The position numbers and the translations under genes were made by a program. The notes beneath the pieces are model-generated. The model made no database searches and had not been told where the DNA came from. It was given only the letters and a program-made list of their open reading frames with translations. This document shows positions 17,435 through 27,552 of a stretch of 64,000 bases of DNA, one piece after another (within the stretch, counting starts at the first letter, position 1; each line of letters starts with the position of its first letter). Origin of the DNA: DATKMK01 sp035541895 (GTDB lineage Bacteria; Desulfobacterota; Binatia; HRBIN30; JACQVA1); assembly GCA_035541895.1 (NCBI GenBank), contig DATKMK010000098.1, positions 68,037 to 132,036 on the forward strand, read 5' to 3'.

Positions 17435-17586
17435 CGCAAGCTCCTCTTCACGATCCAGTCTGCCGCAATAGATCATTCACTGCGCAGCGACGCCAGCCCC
17501 TGCGGTCGCCGCGAGGTTTACCCCAACATCGCGCTCAGTCTATAAGCTGGGGCTGCGAGAGCTTGGATTGGAGGGAGGACGGTAGA

Positions 17587-18252
17587 ATGGATTGTCGAGT
17601 CGTGTGCATTTCGCGCGCGCTTGCGGCTGGCGGCGAAGGGATCGGGCAAGCGGTCGCCCAGCGATTGAACTTTCGGTACGTCGACGAGCAGATCATCGCG
17701 CGCGCGGCGCAACAGGCGCAAGTCGATCCGAAGCTGGTCGAGGCCGCCGAGCACCGCAAGAACCTGATCGATCGGCTGCTGGACAAGTTGGCGGCGGCGC
17801 AGGAGTTGGCGGGCCCGGCCTCGCTAGCCACCGGTCTGCCGCTCGACGCGTTCGTCCCGATGGCGCCGTCCACCTACCGGGCGAACGAAGACGATATGCG
17901 CGTGCTGATTCGCGCCGCGATTCACGAAGTCGCCGGCATGGGCCAAGCCGTCATCGTCGCACACGCGGCATCGATGGCGTTGGCCGGTACCGACGGCGTG
18001 CTGCGGGTGCTGGTCACTGCATCTCCCGAGACGCGCAGCCAGCGGTTGGCGGCGGCGAGCCACGTGGACAGCACCAAGGCGGCGGGCGAGATCGCGAACT
18101 CCGATCGCGAGCGGCGCGACTACTTCCAGCGCTTTTATAACATCAAGACCGAGCTGCCGACCCATTACGATCTGGTCATCAACACCGATGCCCTTGGCGC
18201 GGCGCAGGCCGTCGAGATCATCGTCGCGGCGGCGCGAAGTGCATCGGCCTGA
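17587..18252 (+). CDS. Cytidylate-kinase-like protein
   Basis: 221 residues, assigned to the cytidylate kinase-like family. The N-terminus VVCISRALAAGGEGIGQAVA is a P-loop-like segment that has SRxxxxGGEGIG instead of a canonical GxxxxGKS/T. FRYVDEQIIARAA follows, and VLVTASPETRSQRLAA resembles the nucleoside-kinase LID region. The C-terminal RDYFQRFYNIKTELPTHYDLVINTDAL is typical of the family. The physiological substrate of these proteins is unknown. The ATG at 17587 has a strong GGAGGGAGGA site. It is divergent from metY with a 152-base shared upstream region in which no riboswitch was recognised. Confidence 0.8.
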   Translation: MDCRVVCISRALAAGGEGIGQAVAQRLNFRYVDEQIIARAAQQAQVDPKLVEAAEHRKNLIDRLLDKLAAAQELAGPASLATGLPLDAFVPMAPSTYRANEDDMRVLIRAAIHEVAGMGQAVIVAHAASMALAGTDGVLRVLVTASPETRSQRLAAASHVDSTKAAGEIANSDRERRDYFQRFYNIKTELPTHYDLVINTDALGAAQAVEIIVAAARSASA

Positions 18253-18436
18253 TGGCGCCGGCGCCGATCAGAATCGACATTTCAAGATCGCCGTCCGCCC
18301 GCGTAAGAAACCAGTTGCGAACGTCGTTGGCGAGTCCGGCCGCAGAGTCCGCCGGGTTGGCGCGCGGACGAGTGTAGCCGCGCGCTCCAACCAGGACGAT
18401 CCGATGGGCGTCGTCGGCCTGCCCCGAGCGGACGTC
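18218..18436 (-). pseudogene. Coding-like fragment without a start codon, unidentified
   Basis: This frame is open for 72 codons between a stop at 18437-18439 and a stop at 18218-18220. It contains natural-looking protein sequence such as DDAHRIVLVGARGYTRPR and NDVRNWFLTRADGDLEMSIL, not the arginine-rich sequence seen in antisense shadows. GC at third codon positions is high. There is no ATG, GTG or TTG before a methionine two thirds of the way through, so it looks like the 3' end of a decayed gene. It overlaps the end of the kinase-like gene by 35 bases and lies just past the CoA-transferase stop. No family is recognised. Confidence 0.4.
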
Positions 18437-18441
18437 TCACG

Positions 18442-19698
18442 TCAACCGAGTGTGCCGCTCCGACGCAGCTCGCCGACGCGCGCGTCGTCGTAACCGAGCA
18501 CCTCGCGCAGGACCGTTTCGGTGTCGCGGCCGGGCTCGACGGCCGCCTTGGACGGCACCGGCAGTTCTTCACCCAGCAACTTGATCGGTGACGGCATGAG
18601 ATCGGTGCCGGCTTCGTGGTATGGGCGCAGCGGCAGACGCGCTTGGAATTGCGGATCGCGGGTGATCGATTTGGTGTCGTGCACCGGCGCAATCGGCGTG
18701 TTCACCTTCAGACCGAAGGCAAGCCATTCCTCGGTAGTACGAGTGGCGAAGATCGCCGCCAGTTCGCGCCGCAGCGGGAGGTTGCCGCGCGCGTGATCGG
18801 CGTATTTCGACCCGGGATTCTGTTCGAACAGCTCGGGCCGCCCCACGCCCTCGCAGAAGTTTTTCCAGAACTCGCGTTCCGAGGCCATGAACAGGATGAG
18901 CCCGTCCTTCGAGCGGTAGTATTGATAGCGGACGCCTTCGGTCATGCTGTTGTCGCCAACCGGGCGTCGCGGACCTTTGCCGTCGCCGTCGTTGCCCGTG
19001 ACTTCGTCCTCCGGCCGCTCGTAGGCCTTGTTACCTTCGATGCCGTTCCAGTTGAACGCCGCCGCGGCGTCGCTCTGCGCCACCTCGAAGCGACACCCGT
19101 GCCCGGTTGCGCGTGCGCGAATGATCGCCGCACAGATGCCGAGCGCGGCGTATAGCGGGCCGGCGTTGATACCGACCGCGGTGTAGCTGGGAAGCGTCGG
19201 CATGCCGTCCGCGTTGAACGTTGGCCGCGCGACACCCGCCCAGGCGTCGTAGGCGATGCCGTGGCTCGGCATGTCCTTGTACGGCCCGGTCAGCCCATAG
19301 CCTGAGATCGTGCAGAAGACGATCTTCGGGTTGACCGACTGCATGCGTTCGTAGGTCAGCCCGCGCCGGGCGAGAGCGCCGGGCCGCATTGCTTCGATGA
19401 CGGCGTCGGCGCCGCGCACGAGATCGAGGTACGTGGTGACACCATCGGCTGTGCGGAGATCGATGATGATGCTGCGCTTGCCGCGATTGAGGTGCCAGTG
19501 CAGCAGGGAGATGCCGTCGATGATCGGAAACGCCATCTTGCGCACGTAGTCTCCGCCGCCGGGATTCTCGACCTTGATGACCTCGGCGCCGAGATCGGCA
19601 AGTTGCATCCCGACTGCCGCGGGTCCGAGCAGAGAGCTTTCGATGATACGAACGCCGGACAACAGGCCGGACGCATTGGTTGGTGCAGACGAGGCCAT
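18442..19698 (-). CDS. Family III (CaiB/BaiF-type) CoA transferase
   Basis: 418 residues from the ATG at 19696-19698, which has a GGAGG site. Class III CoA transferases move CoA between carboxylic acids through a glutamyl or aspartyl anhydride. Visible family elements are GVRIIESSLLGPAAVGMQLADLGAEV, KVENPGGGDYVR, NRGKRSIIIDLRT, DAVIEAMRPG and ISGYGLTGPY. The acids used cannot be predicted. The BaiF or alpha-methylacyl-CoA racemase relatives share the fold, so racemase activity is an alternative. The gene stands alone, divergent from the ArsR-methyltransferase gene. Confidence 0.9.
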   Translation of the reverse strand: MASSAPTNASGLLSGVRIIESSLLGPAAVGMQLADLGAEVIKVENPGGGDYVRKMAFPIIDGISLLHWHLNRGKRSIIIDLRTADGVTTYLDLVRGADAVIEAMRPGALARRGLTYERMQSVNPKIVFCTISGYGLTGPYKDMPSHGIAYDAWAGVARPTFNADGMPTLPSYTAVGINAGPLYAALGICAAIIRARATGHGCRFEVAQSDAAAAFNWNGIEGNKAYERPEDEVTGNDGDGKGPRRPVGDNSMTEGVRYQYYRSKDGLILFMASEREFWKNFCEGVGRPELFEQNPGSKYADHARGNLPLRRELAAIFATRTTEEWLAFGLKVNTPIAPVHDTKSITRDPQFQARLPLRPYHEAGTDLMPSPIKLLGEELPVPSKAAVEPGRDTETVLREVLGYDDARVGELRRSGTLG

Positions 19699-19807
19699 GA
19701 ACGCAATTCCTCCGTGTTCGCGCGTCGACGTACGCTCCTGCCATGATGCGGGGATGGAGTCCAGTGCGACGGGTGCTTGACTCAAGAACGGCCTCAATGT
19801 ATCGCTT

Positions 19808-19827
19808 AATCCGGATTGACGGATTGA
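19808..19827. promoter_or_regulatory. Candidate operator: palindrome and tandem octamer directly before the ArsR-methyltransferase start
   Basis: AATCCGGATT at 19808-19817 is a perfect 10-base palindrome, and CGGATTGA occurs twice back to back at 19812-19819 and 19820-19827, ending at the base before the ATG at 19828. No ribosome binding site lies in the expected place, so the element occupies the translation initiation region. ArsR repressors usually bind imperfect palindromes near their own start, so autoregulation is likely. This is an inference from position and symmetry. Confidence 0.5.
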
Positions 19828-20807
19828 ATGAACAACGGCGTTCCCGACATCATTGCGCGGATGGGCGGACTAGCGGACGTGACACGCGCGCGAACCCTGC
19901 GCTTGGTCGAGCAGCACGAGCTGACCGTCGCGGATCTCTGCGCGGTCTTGCAATTGCCGCAGTCCACGGTCAGCCGGCACCTCAAGCTCCTCGCGGACGA
20001 CGGTTGGGTTACCGCGCGAGCGGAAGGAACGAGCCGGCTGTATCGGATGGATGGCCAGCACTTGGATTCGGCGGCGCGGCGGCTGTGGGCGTTGATCCGC
20101 GAACACAGCGCGCAAACCCGCCGCGCGGCGCACGACGATCAACGACTCGCCAGCATCGTCGCGGCGCGGCAGACGCGTTCGCAGGCGTTCTTCAATTCGT
20201 CGGCAGGTCAGTGGGACCGCTTGCGACGCGAGATGTTCGGCGACCGCTTCGATGCGGTGGCGCTGACCGGATTGCTGGAGGACACCTGGGTGATGGGCGA
20301 TCTGGGCTGCGGCACGGGACAGGTCTCGGAGACGGTTGCCCCCTTCGTCCGTGGGGTAATCGCCGTCGACAGCTCACGCGCCATGCTCAAGGCGGCGCGC
20401 CAGCGGCTGGCGAGCTTTCCGCAGGTCGACATCCGCCACGGCGACTTGTCGGTGCTGCCGATCGATGACGGAAGCCTCGATGCCGCGGTGACCTGTCTGG
20501 TGCTGCATCACGTCGCCGATCCCCCGGCGGTGTTGCGTGCGGCGGCGCGCGTGCTGCGGCCCGCCGGGCGGTTGTTGGTGATCGATATGCTGGCGCATGA
20601 GCGGCGCGAGTACCAGCAGCAGATGGGACACGTCTGGCTCGGCTTCGAGCCGTCACAAATTACGAACTGGTTGCACGACGCCGGCTTCGAACGGCCGCGC
20701 GTGCAGCCATTGCCGCCGGCGGCGCAGGCAAAGGGCCCGGCATTGTTCGCCGCCAGCGCGCGCCGCGCGCGGTCGAATGCACATTCAAAATCGAGGAGGG
20801 AATCGCG

Positions 20808-20811
<4 letters not shown>
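19828..20811 (+). CDS. ArsR-family regulator fused to a SAM-dependent methyltransferase domain (SahR-like)
   Basis: 327 residues. Residues about 14-90 are an ArsR winged helix with LTVADLCAVLQLPQSTVSRHLKLLADDGW as its recognition region and no metal-binding Cys motif. Residues about 115-300 are a class I methyltransferase fold with DLGCGTG (158-164), FPQVDIRHGDLSVLPIDDGSLD and HHVADP. The gene overlaps ahcY (SAH hydrolase) by four bases. In Proteobacteria the regulator SahR has exactly this architecture and senses S-adenosylhomocysteine to control the SAM cycle. By analogy the methyltransferase domain is probably a SAM/SAH sensor, not an enzyme. The upstream palindrome is the likely operator. 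Confidence 0.85.
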
Positions 20812-22295
<1,484 letters not shown>

Positions 22296-22306
22296 ATTTC
22301 AATCGA

Positions 22307-22337
22307 CTCACCGGGGAGCGTGACGCTCCCCGGTGAG
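22307..22337. terminator. Strong 14-bp hairpin between convergent genes, probable bidirectional terminator
   Basis: CTCACCGGGGAGCG (22307-22320) and CGCTCCCCGGTGAG (22324-22337) form a perfect 14-bp stem around the 3-base loop TGA. The hairpin fills the 43-base gap between the ahcY stop (22295) and the convergent lipoprotein stop (22339). There is no T run on either side, so it is either a factor-assisted terminator or an RNA 3'-end stabiliser for both transcripts. Confidence 0.75.
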
Positions 22338-22338
22338 G

Positions 22339-22881
22339 TTACGGAGCCGGCCGCGGCGGAAAGGTTTGCAGCATCTCCGCAATGATGTCGCCGAGGCGGT
22401 CGTCGCGCTGCACCTCCTCGATGGCGACCTTAACCACTGCGCGCCAGGCCGGCTGTCCGGAGTGCGGGTCGAGGATCTCGATCCGTAGCGCCCCTTGCTC
22501 ATAGCCTTCGGTGAACGTGTTGACGACGTTACCGGAGCCACCCGCTTCGCGATAGGCGTAGAAGTCGTCGAGGGTATCGATCGTCTGATCGCGAATGCTG
22601 ATGCCGTAGGCCACACGAAAATCCGGCGACGCCGCCGATTGACGCAAGAAGCCCTTGGCCGCCAGGCGATCCTCGATCGCCGCGCGGATGCGGCGGTCGA
22701 GCAGACGTCCTTGCTCGGTGGACGCAACCGAAACCGGTCCCCACTCATACGTGCGGTAAAGCGAGAAATCGATCGCCGGATCGTAATGCGCAGCAACGCG
22801 CGGCATGGATGTGCGACAGCCGCTCAGGACCATGCAGAGCGCCGTGCAAATGATCGCGCAAGCTCCCTGGCTTCGACTCAT
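22339..22881 (-). CDS. DUF4136 family lipoprotein
   Basis: About 180 residues with a lipoprotein signal: hydrophobic residues 8-20 and lipobox VLSGC with Cys22. The body fits DUF4136, with DPAIDFSLYRTYEW, LLDRRIRAAIEDRLAAKGF and PDFRVAYGISI. DUF4136 proteins are small outer- or inner-membrane-anchored periplasmic proteins of unknown function. The ATG at 22881 is preferred over an in-frame GTG six bases upstream. It is convergent with ahcY across a strong hairpin and divergent from the sulfotransferase gene. Confidence 0.82.
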   Translation of the reverse strand: MSRSQGACAIICTALCMVLSGCRTSMPRVAAHYDPAIDFSLYRTYEWGPVSVASTEQGRLLDRRIRAAIEDRLAAKGFLRQSAASPDFRVAYGISIRDQTIDTLDDFYAYREAGGSGNVVNTFTEGYEQGALRIEILDPHSGQPAWRAVVKVAIEEVQRDDRLGDIIAEMLQTFPPRPAP

Positions 22882-22966
22882 GTGCACTCACTTATCGCAG
22901 CGCGTTGGCGTCGTCACCTGGGCCGGCTTGCATCGGTCGGCGCCGGTCGGATAGGTGCAGCCGCAC

Positions 22967-24217
22967 ATGCCGACGACCGTGCCGTATCGTCCCCTTGGAC
23001 TTCGAATCCTCAACGGCATCGGCGCCACGGTGCGCGCCATCGGTGTGCCCCTGATCCGGCTCGACGCGGGTTCGCTCATCACCCGAGCAACCAAAAACAC
23101 CGGGTTGGGCGACTTCGGCGACACGTGGTTCCATGAGCCGCTGGAGCGGCTGCTGTCCGCCTTCGAACACGAAGCGGCCTTGACGACGCTCGGACGCATC
23201 ATCGCGCGCACGGATATCGTGCGCCTGCTCGAGAATCGCCTGCGGATGACCGACGCGCACACGCGCCACCCGGAGATCGGCCGGGGCGAGATTCGCGCGC
23301 CGATCTTCATCCTCGGCTTGCCGCGAACCGGTACAACGATCCTGCACGAGTTGCTCGCCCAAGATCCGGCCAATCGTGTGCCGATGACCTGGGAAGTCAT
23401 GCATCCGTGGCCGCCGCCTGAACGCGCGACGTATGCGATCGATGCGCGCATCGCGCAGGTTGAGAAACACTTCGGCGGCGTCGACAAGGTGCTGCCGGGG
23501 TTCAAGTCGATGCATCCGATGGGCGCGCAACTGCCGCAGGAGTGCGTCGCCCTGACGGCGCACGATTTCGCCAGCATGTTGTTTTCCACCACGCATCACA
23601 TTCCGAGCTACCAGCAATGGCTCGACGCGGCGGACCTGCGGCCGGTGTACGCGTCGCATCGCCGCCAGCTGCAGTATTTGCAGTGGCGCTGCCCCGCCGA
23701 GCGTTGGGTGCTGAAATCGCCCGGACATTTGTGGGCGCTCGACGCATTGCTGGCCGTGTATCCCGACGCGCGGATCGTGCAGACGCACCGCGATCCGCTG
23801 AAGGTGGTGGCCTCGCTGACCAGTCTGGTCACCATGCTGCGGCGCATGGCCAGCGATCAGATCGATCCGCACGCGATCGGTGCCGAGTGGGCGCCGCGCC
23901 TGGCGCGGGGGTTGGAGAAAACGATGGTGGTGCGCGCCACCGGCGCGCATAAAGCCGAGCGCGTGTTCGACATGCACTTCACCGAGTTCGTCGGCCGCGA
24001 GATCGAGATGGTGCGGCGCATCTATGCCCACTTCGAGATGACGCTCGGTGCTGAAGCCGAGCAGCGCATGCGCAGATTCCTCGCGACGAATCCCGCCGAC
24101 AAACATGGCGCCCATCGATATCGCTTAGCCGATGCCGGCCTTGATCCGGGGATCGAGCGCAAGCGCTTTGCGGCTTACCAAGAAGCGTACGGGATTCAGC
24201 CTGAGCACGTCGATTGA
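22967..24217 (+). CDS. Sulfotransferase-family protein
   Basis: About 416 residues. The PAPS-binding P-loop-like motif GLPRTGTT lies at residues 117-124 and the 3'-phosphate-binding region is represented by ARIVQTHRDPLKVVAS. LKSPGHLWALDALL is also typical. This belongs to the large group of bacterial sulfotransferases that transfer sulfate from PAPS to lipids, sterols or sugars; the acceptor is unknown. Such proteins are abundant in Binatota- and mycobacteria-like lineages. The ATG at 22967 is used; a GTG at 22955 is an in-frame alternative. It is convergent with the DUF1214 gene (9-base gap). Confidence 0.85.
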   Translation: MPTTVPYRPLGLRILNGIGATVRAIGVPLIRLDAGSLITRATKNTGLGDFGDTWFHEPLERLLSAFEHEAALTTLGRIIARTDIVRLLENRLRMTDAHTRHPEIGRGEIRAPIFILGLPRTGTTILHELLAQDPANRVPMTWEVMHPWPPPERATYAIDARIAQVEKHFGGVDKVLPGFKSMHPMGAQLPQECVALTAHDFASMLFSTTHHIPSYQQWLDAADLRPVYASHRRQLQYLQWRCPAERWVLKSPGHLWALDALLAVYPDARIVQTHRDPLKVVASLTSLVTMLRRMASDQIDPHAIGAEWAPRLARGLEKTMVVRATGAHKAERVFDMHFTEFVGREIEMVRRIYAHFEMTLGAEAEQRMRRFLATNPADKHGAHRYRLADAGLDPGIERKRFAAYQEAYGIQPEHVD

Positions 24218-24226
24218 GCGCTGTCG

Positions 24227-25324
24227 TCAATCGCGGACGCGGTCAAGCGCGACCACCGAACACGTCGGGTGCTCCGGCGGCGCGTCGGCTTGCAACCACC
24301 GGCAGAAGAACAACCCCTCGCGGTGACCGGCGGTGTCGAGCCAATTCGGGACGCCCGGATCGCGATGCGCGATCACCACGCGCCATCCGCCGTCGGCCGC
24401 GAGCGTGGCCTGCGCGTGATTGATCGACACCCGATGATAGCGATAGTCGAGCGACTGCATGTAGCGATTCCACAGTTGCACGCCCCAGTACACACACGAC
24501 GGAGAGCGACCGTCGATGACCAACGCTTGATCGGGCTCGAGTTGAAAAGCGCCGAGGGCGTAGATGTTGTCGGGCGTGCCCCAACCGCGCACGGTCGGAG
24601 TCCATGGCATCGGCGGCAGCAGCGCATTCGCCATCGGCAGCGGCGGGATGGGTGCGAATTGAATCGTCTCTCGAACGAATGTGGCCGCAGCCTGCAGCCG
24701 ACGGGCCAGGTGCGCGTCGGTGAGCGGCGCGGGTGACTGGGTCGGCGGAGCGGCTTCGATCGTGAAGTGTCCGTACTCCGCGGCGAGCGGTTCAGCGAAA
24801 TATTCGCGCGAGATCACGCACACGGCGTCGGCATCGAGCTTGATCCAATTCGGCGTCGCGGGTGCCGGTCGTTCGGCACTCAGCACCAACTCGAAGCTGC
24901 CGTCGGGAGCGAAGTGGATGTCGCGCTGCGACACGTTGGCCACGACGCGCTCCGACCATTCGCCGTCGGGCCTACCGCCGTAGATGCAGAAGGCAAGATA
25001 GACTTCGTTGCCGCGACGACCGCGGATCGTGTAGGACCGCGCGCCGTCGATGGCTGCGAAGAAGTAGCGCGAGTCGACGTTGTCGCCGAGAATCTTACGG
25101 GTCGGCGACGCCAGCGACGTGAAGTGCGGGCGCTGCGGATCGTTCTCGAGATACAGATCGAGCGCATAGCCGAGGACATGGGTGAGATGGCGGTAGCCTT
25201 CCGCGACAGCGAGCGCATCCAACCCGGCGCGCGGGCCGGTGAGAAACGTCGCGTCCGCATCGCGCAACACATCGAGCAGCGCGCGAAACGCGCGCCCGCT
25301 CTCGGTCAAATTGCTGGAGTCCAT
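24227..25324 (-). CDS. DUF1214 domain protein
   Basis: 365 residues, soluble, with no signal peptide. The C-terminal half contains DUF1214 hallmarks: NIYALGAFQLEPDQALVIDGR, CVYWGVQLWNRYMQSLDYR and the Trp-rich RWLQAD. The N-terminal half carries SRYFFAAIDGARSYTIRGRRG. DUF1214 proteins often accompany DUF1254 and have no established reaction. The ATG at 25322-25324 has GGGGAGA 8 bases upstream; a TTG two codons earlier is a possible start. The gene follows an acyl-CoA ligase gene after a 420-base gap holding a terminator-like hairpin, so it is probably separately transcribed. Confidence 0.8.
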   Translation of the reverse strand: MDSSNLTESGRAFRALLDVLRDADATFLTGPRAGLDALAVAEGYRHLTHVLGYALDLYLENDPQRPHFTSLASPTRKILGDNVDSRYFFAAIDGARSYTIRGRRGNEVYLAFCIYGGRPDGEWSERVVANVSQRDIHFAPDGSFELVLSAERPAPATPNWIKLDADAVCVISREYFAEPLAAEYGHFTIEAAPPTQSPAPLTDAHLARRLQAAATFVRETIQFAPIPPLPMANALLPPMPWTPTVRGWGTPDNIYALGAFQLEPDQALVIDGRSPSCVYWGVQLWNRYMQSLDYRYHRVSINHAQATLAADGGWRVVIAHRDPGVPNWLDTAGHREGLFFCRWLQADAPPEHPTCSVVALDRVRD

Positions 25325-25551
25325 CGCCAACGTCTCCCCGTCCCTCGCTGCGTCGCTGCGGACTGTACAAGCACCTGCACTGCGCCGGAGTCAAATTCTC
25401 TCTTGCCGGGCATTCGACTCCAACGTTGAGCGCGTGCAACGTCTTGCCTCTATCTCCGCAGAGGCCGGCGCAAGCGACGCCACGCTCTCCATTGGAGAGA
25501 ACGTAGCGGTGCCGACACGATCGGCTTTTGCGCGAGGCCGACTCACCCATC

Positions 25552-25585
25552 CTGAGGAGAAAACCGGGCGCGGTTTTGTCCTCAG
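25552..25585. terminator. Hairpin in the 418-base gap between the DUF1214 and acyl-CoA ligase genes
   Basis: A 15-base arm (25552-25566, starting CTGAGGAGAAAACC) pairs with 25571-25585 (ending TTGTCCTCAG) with one mismatch around the 4-base loop GGCG. On the minus strand it lies about 165 bases downstream of the acyl-CoA ligase stop and may terminate that transcript, though there is no long T tract after it. The rest of 25331-25748 shows only minor symmetries (for example TCTCCATTGGAGA near 25489) and no convincing gene. Confidence 0.5.
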
Positions 25586-25748
25586 ACTCCTCTTTCGGCC
25601 GCGCCGTTGTGAGCCGGCCTCACGCGACAGTCTCGTCACGACGGTTTCAGGCTGCACTACCAATGGTGGGCTGCAAAATCGCAGCGACAGCCTCTGGGCT
25701 GTGTGAGCTGATCGCCGAACGCTCCTTCGCTTCAGGAGTTGGAGGCAC

Positions 25749-27482
25749 CTACTTGCCGGTACCCGGCGGCTTCAGTGCGCGCCGCAGCACCTTGCCGTTG
25801 CGCGTGCGCGGCAGTGCATCGACGAGGTGCACGATCTTGGGTGCCTTGTACGACGCCAGATGCTCGCGGCCGTAGTCGATCAGATCGTCGACGGTGAGCG
25901 ACGCCCCAGGTCGCCGCACGACGTACGCCGCCACCAACACCTTGCCGTGTTCGACCTCCTCGCCGATCGCGGCCGCTTCCGCGACCTCGGGGTGCTCGGC
26001 GTAGACGCGCTCGATTTCGTAGGGCGACACGCGGTAGCCGAACGAATTGATGAGATCGTCCTTGCGGCCCAGGAACCAGATGTAGCCGTCGCGATCGCGA
26101 CGGGCGTAATCGCCGGTGAGAAACCAGTTGCCGTGAAACAACGCGGCGGTCTCTTCCGGCTGATTCCAGTATTGCAACATGAGATCGGGGTCGTTGCGTG
26201 GAATGCAGATCATCCCTTCGGTGTCGGGCGGGACCTCCTGCCACGTTGCGGGATCGAATAGCTTCACGTCGTGACCCGGCTGTGCGAAGCCGGCCGAGCC
26301 GGGCCGGATCGGGCGCGACTTGGTCTGACACAGATAGTAGGAGCACTCGGTCATGCCGAGCCCCTCGTAGATGTCGAGCCCGAACCGCTCACGCCACGCG
26401 GCGAGGACCTCATCGGTGAGCGCTTCGCCGGCGCACATACAGTGCCGCAGCGTTGGGACGTCGTCGCGCCCGAACTTGGTGCGCTGAATGATGTGGCGGT
26501 AGAGCGTCGGTACGCCGATGAAGATCGTCGCGCGATGCTTGGCGATCAGCGGCGGCCACACCGACGCGTCGTTGCTGCCTTCGTGCACGATCGCGGTATG
26601 GCCGCGATAGAGCGGGTCCATCAACCCCGTGCCCAGCACGTAGGTCCAGTTGTACTTCCCCGAATGCAGCACCCGATCGCCATCGGGCCGAAAATCGAAC
26701 CAATACTCCGACGACGGTTGGCGCCCGAGGAGCGCGCGATGCGCGTGCAGCACGCCCTTCGGGTACCCCGTGGTGCCCGAGGTGTACACGAGATAGGCGG
26801 GATCTTCGGCGCGCGTCGGATGCGGCGGGTCGTATGGTCCGACACTGGCCAACGCAACATCGAGATGGATCGGCCCGAGGCGTTGCGAGTGCGCGCGCGC
26901 GCCCGGTCCGACCAGCGCGACGTGGCGAACGTGAGCGATGCCTTCGAACGTTTCGTGCATCGCCTGCCAACTCGGGCGATCGGTCACGATCGCCGCCGCA
27001 CCGGAATCGCGAAGCAAGTAGTCGACCTCCTCCGGCGTCAGCAGCGGCGATGACGGGACCGGAATCGCTCCGCACTTCAACGCCCCGAGAAAGACGACGG
27101 GATACTCGATGCAGTTCGGGAGCCGAATGAAGACGCGCTGGCCGGCTGCGACACCGAGATTTCGCAACACCTGGGCGAAGCGGCTGGTGCGGTCCGCCAA
27201 TTCGGCGTACGTGAGTTGCTGCACGCCGCTCACGTCATCGTCGACAATGACCGCCGCGCGATCTGCGATTGCGGTTCCGAGATGCGCATCGGTGCACGCG
27301 ACCCCGATGTTGAAGTGCTCGGGGATGTTCCAGGTCCACGGCGGAAAGTCGATCACCGGCCGTTGATAGCCAATTCCGAACGATCGCGATAGCGCGCCGG
27401 GCGCCGCCGGCGCGGATTCCCAAGGTGGAACGCGCTCTCCGAGCGCGTTCTGTCCGTGACCATGCGCCATCGTCCGGCGCAT
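25749..27482 (-). CDS. Acyl-CoA synthetase, AMP-forming (benzoate/fatty-acid CoA-ligase type)
   Basis: 577 residues of the ANL family, activating a carboxylic acid with ATP and CoA. Motifs are YTSGTTGYPKG (about 231-241), YEGLGMTE, TGDYARRDRDGYIWFLGRKDDLINSFGYRVSP and the catalytic lysine in RTRNGKVLRR. The N-terminal NIPEHFNIGVACTD segment resembles benzoate-CoA ligase and medium-chain acyl-CoA synthetases. The ATG at 27482 is used, although ATG 27470 is equally plausible. It lies 70 bases after meaB on the same strand, so it may belong to the mutase operon and feed propionate or another acid into the CoA pool. Confidence 0.9.
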   Translation of the reverse strand: MRRTMAHGHGQNALGERVPPWESAPAAPGALSRSFGIGYQRPVIDFPPWTWNIPEHFNIGVACTDAHLGTAIADRAAVIVDDDVSGVQQLTYAELADRTSRFAQVLRNLGVAAGQRVFIRLPNCIEYPVVFLGALKCGAIPVPSSPLLTPEEVDYLLRDSGAAAIVTDRPSWQAMHETFEGIAHVRHVALVGPGARAHSQRLGPIHLDVALASVGPYDPPHPTRAEDPAYLVYTSGTTGYPKGVLHAHRALLGRQPSSEYWFDFRPDGDRVLHSGKYNWTYVLGTGLMDPLYRGHTAIVHEGSNDASVWPPLIAKHRATIFIGVPTLYRHIIQRTKFGRDDVPTLRHCMCAGEALTDEVLAAWRERFGLDIYEGLGMTECSYYLCQTKSRPIRPGSAGFAQPGHDVKLFDPATWQEVPPDTEGMICIPRNDPDLMLQYWNQPEETAALFHGNWFLTGDYARRDRDGYIWFLGRKDDLINSFGYRVSPYEIERVYAEHPEVAEAAAIGEEVEHGKVLVAAYVVRRPGASLTVDDLIDYGREHLASYKAPKIVHLVDALPRTRNGKVLRRALKPPGTGK

Positions 27483-27499
27483 ACGGTTCGTACATCGGA

Positions 27500-27517
27500 C
27501 GCAGGCTGAAGCCTGCG
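27500..27517. repeat. Small REP-like hairpin (CGCAGGC-TGAA-GCCTGCG)
   Basis: A perfect 7-bp stem around the loop TGAA in the 70-base gap between meaB and the acyl-CoA ligase gene. GCAGGCTGAAGCCTGC is a recurrent intergenic hairpin core in many environmental bacterial genomes; only this copy was seen in the window. It could stabilise or process the mRNA between the two genes. Confidence 0.45.
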
Positions 27518-27552
27518 GCTACATCGCGGAGCGACGTGAGACCGTGATGGAC

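Noticed and set aside
17435..17586. SAM riboswitch upstream of metY
   Set aside because: The 152-base region does not show the conserved SAM-I, SAM-II or SAM-IV helices I could recognise; only a weak TATAGAC-like promoter element is present.
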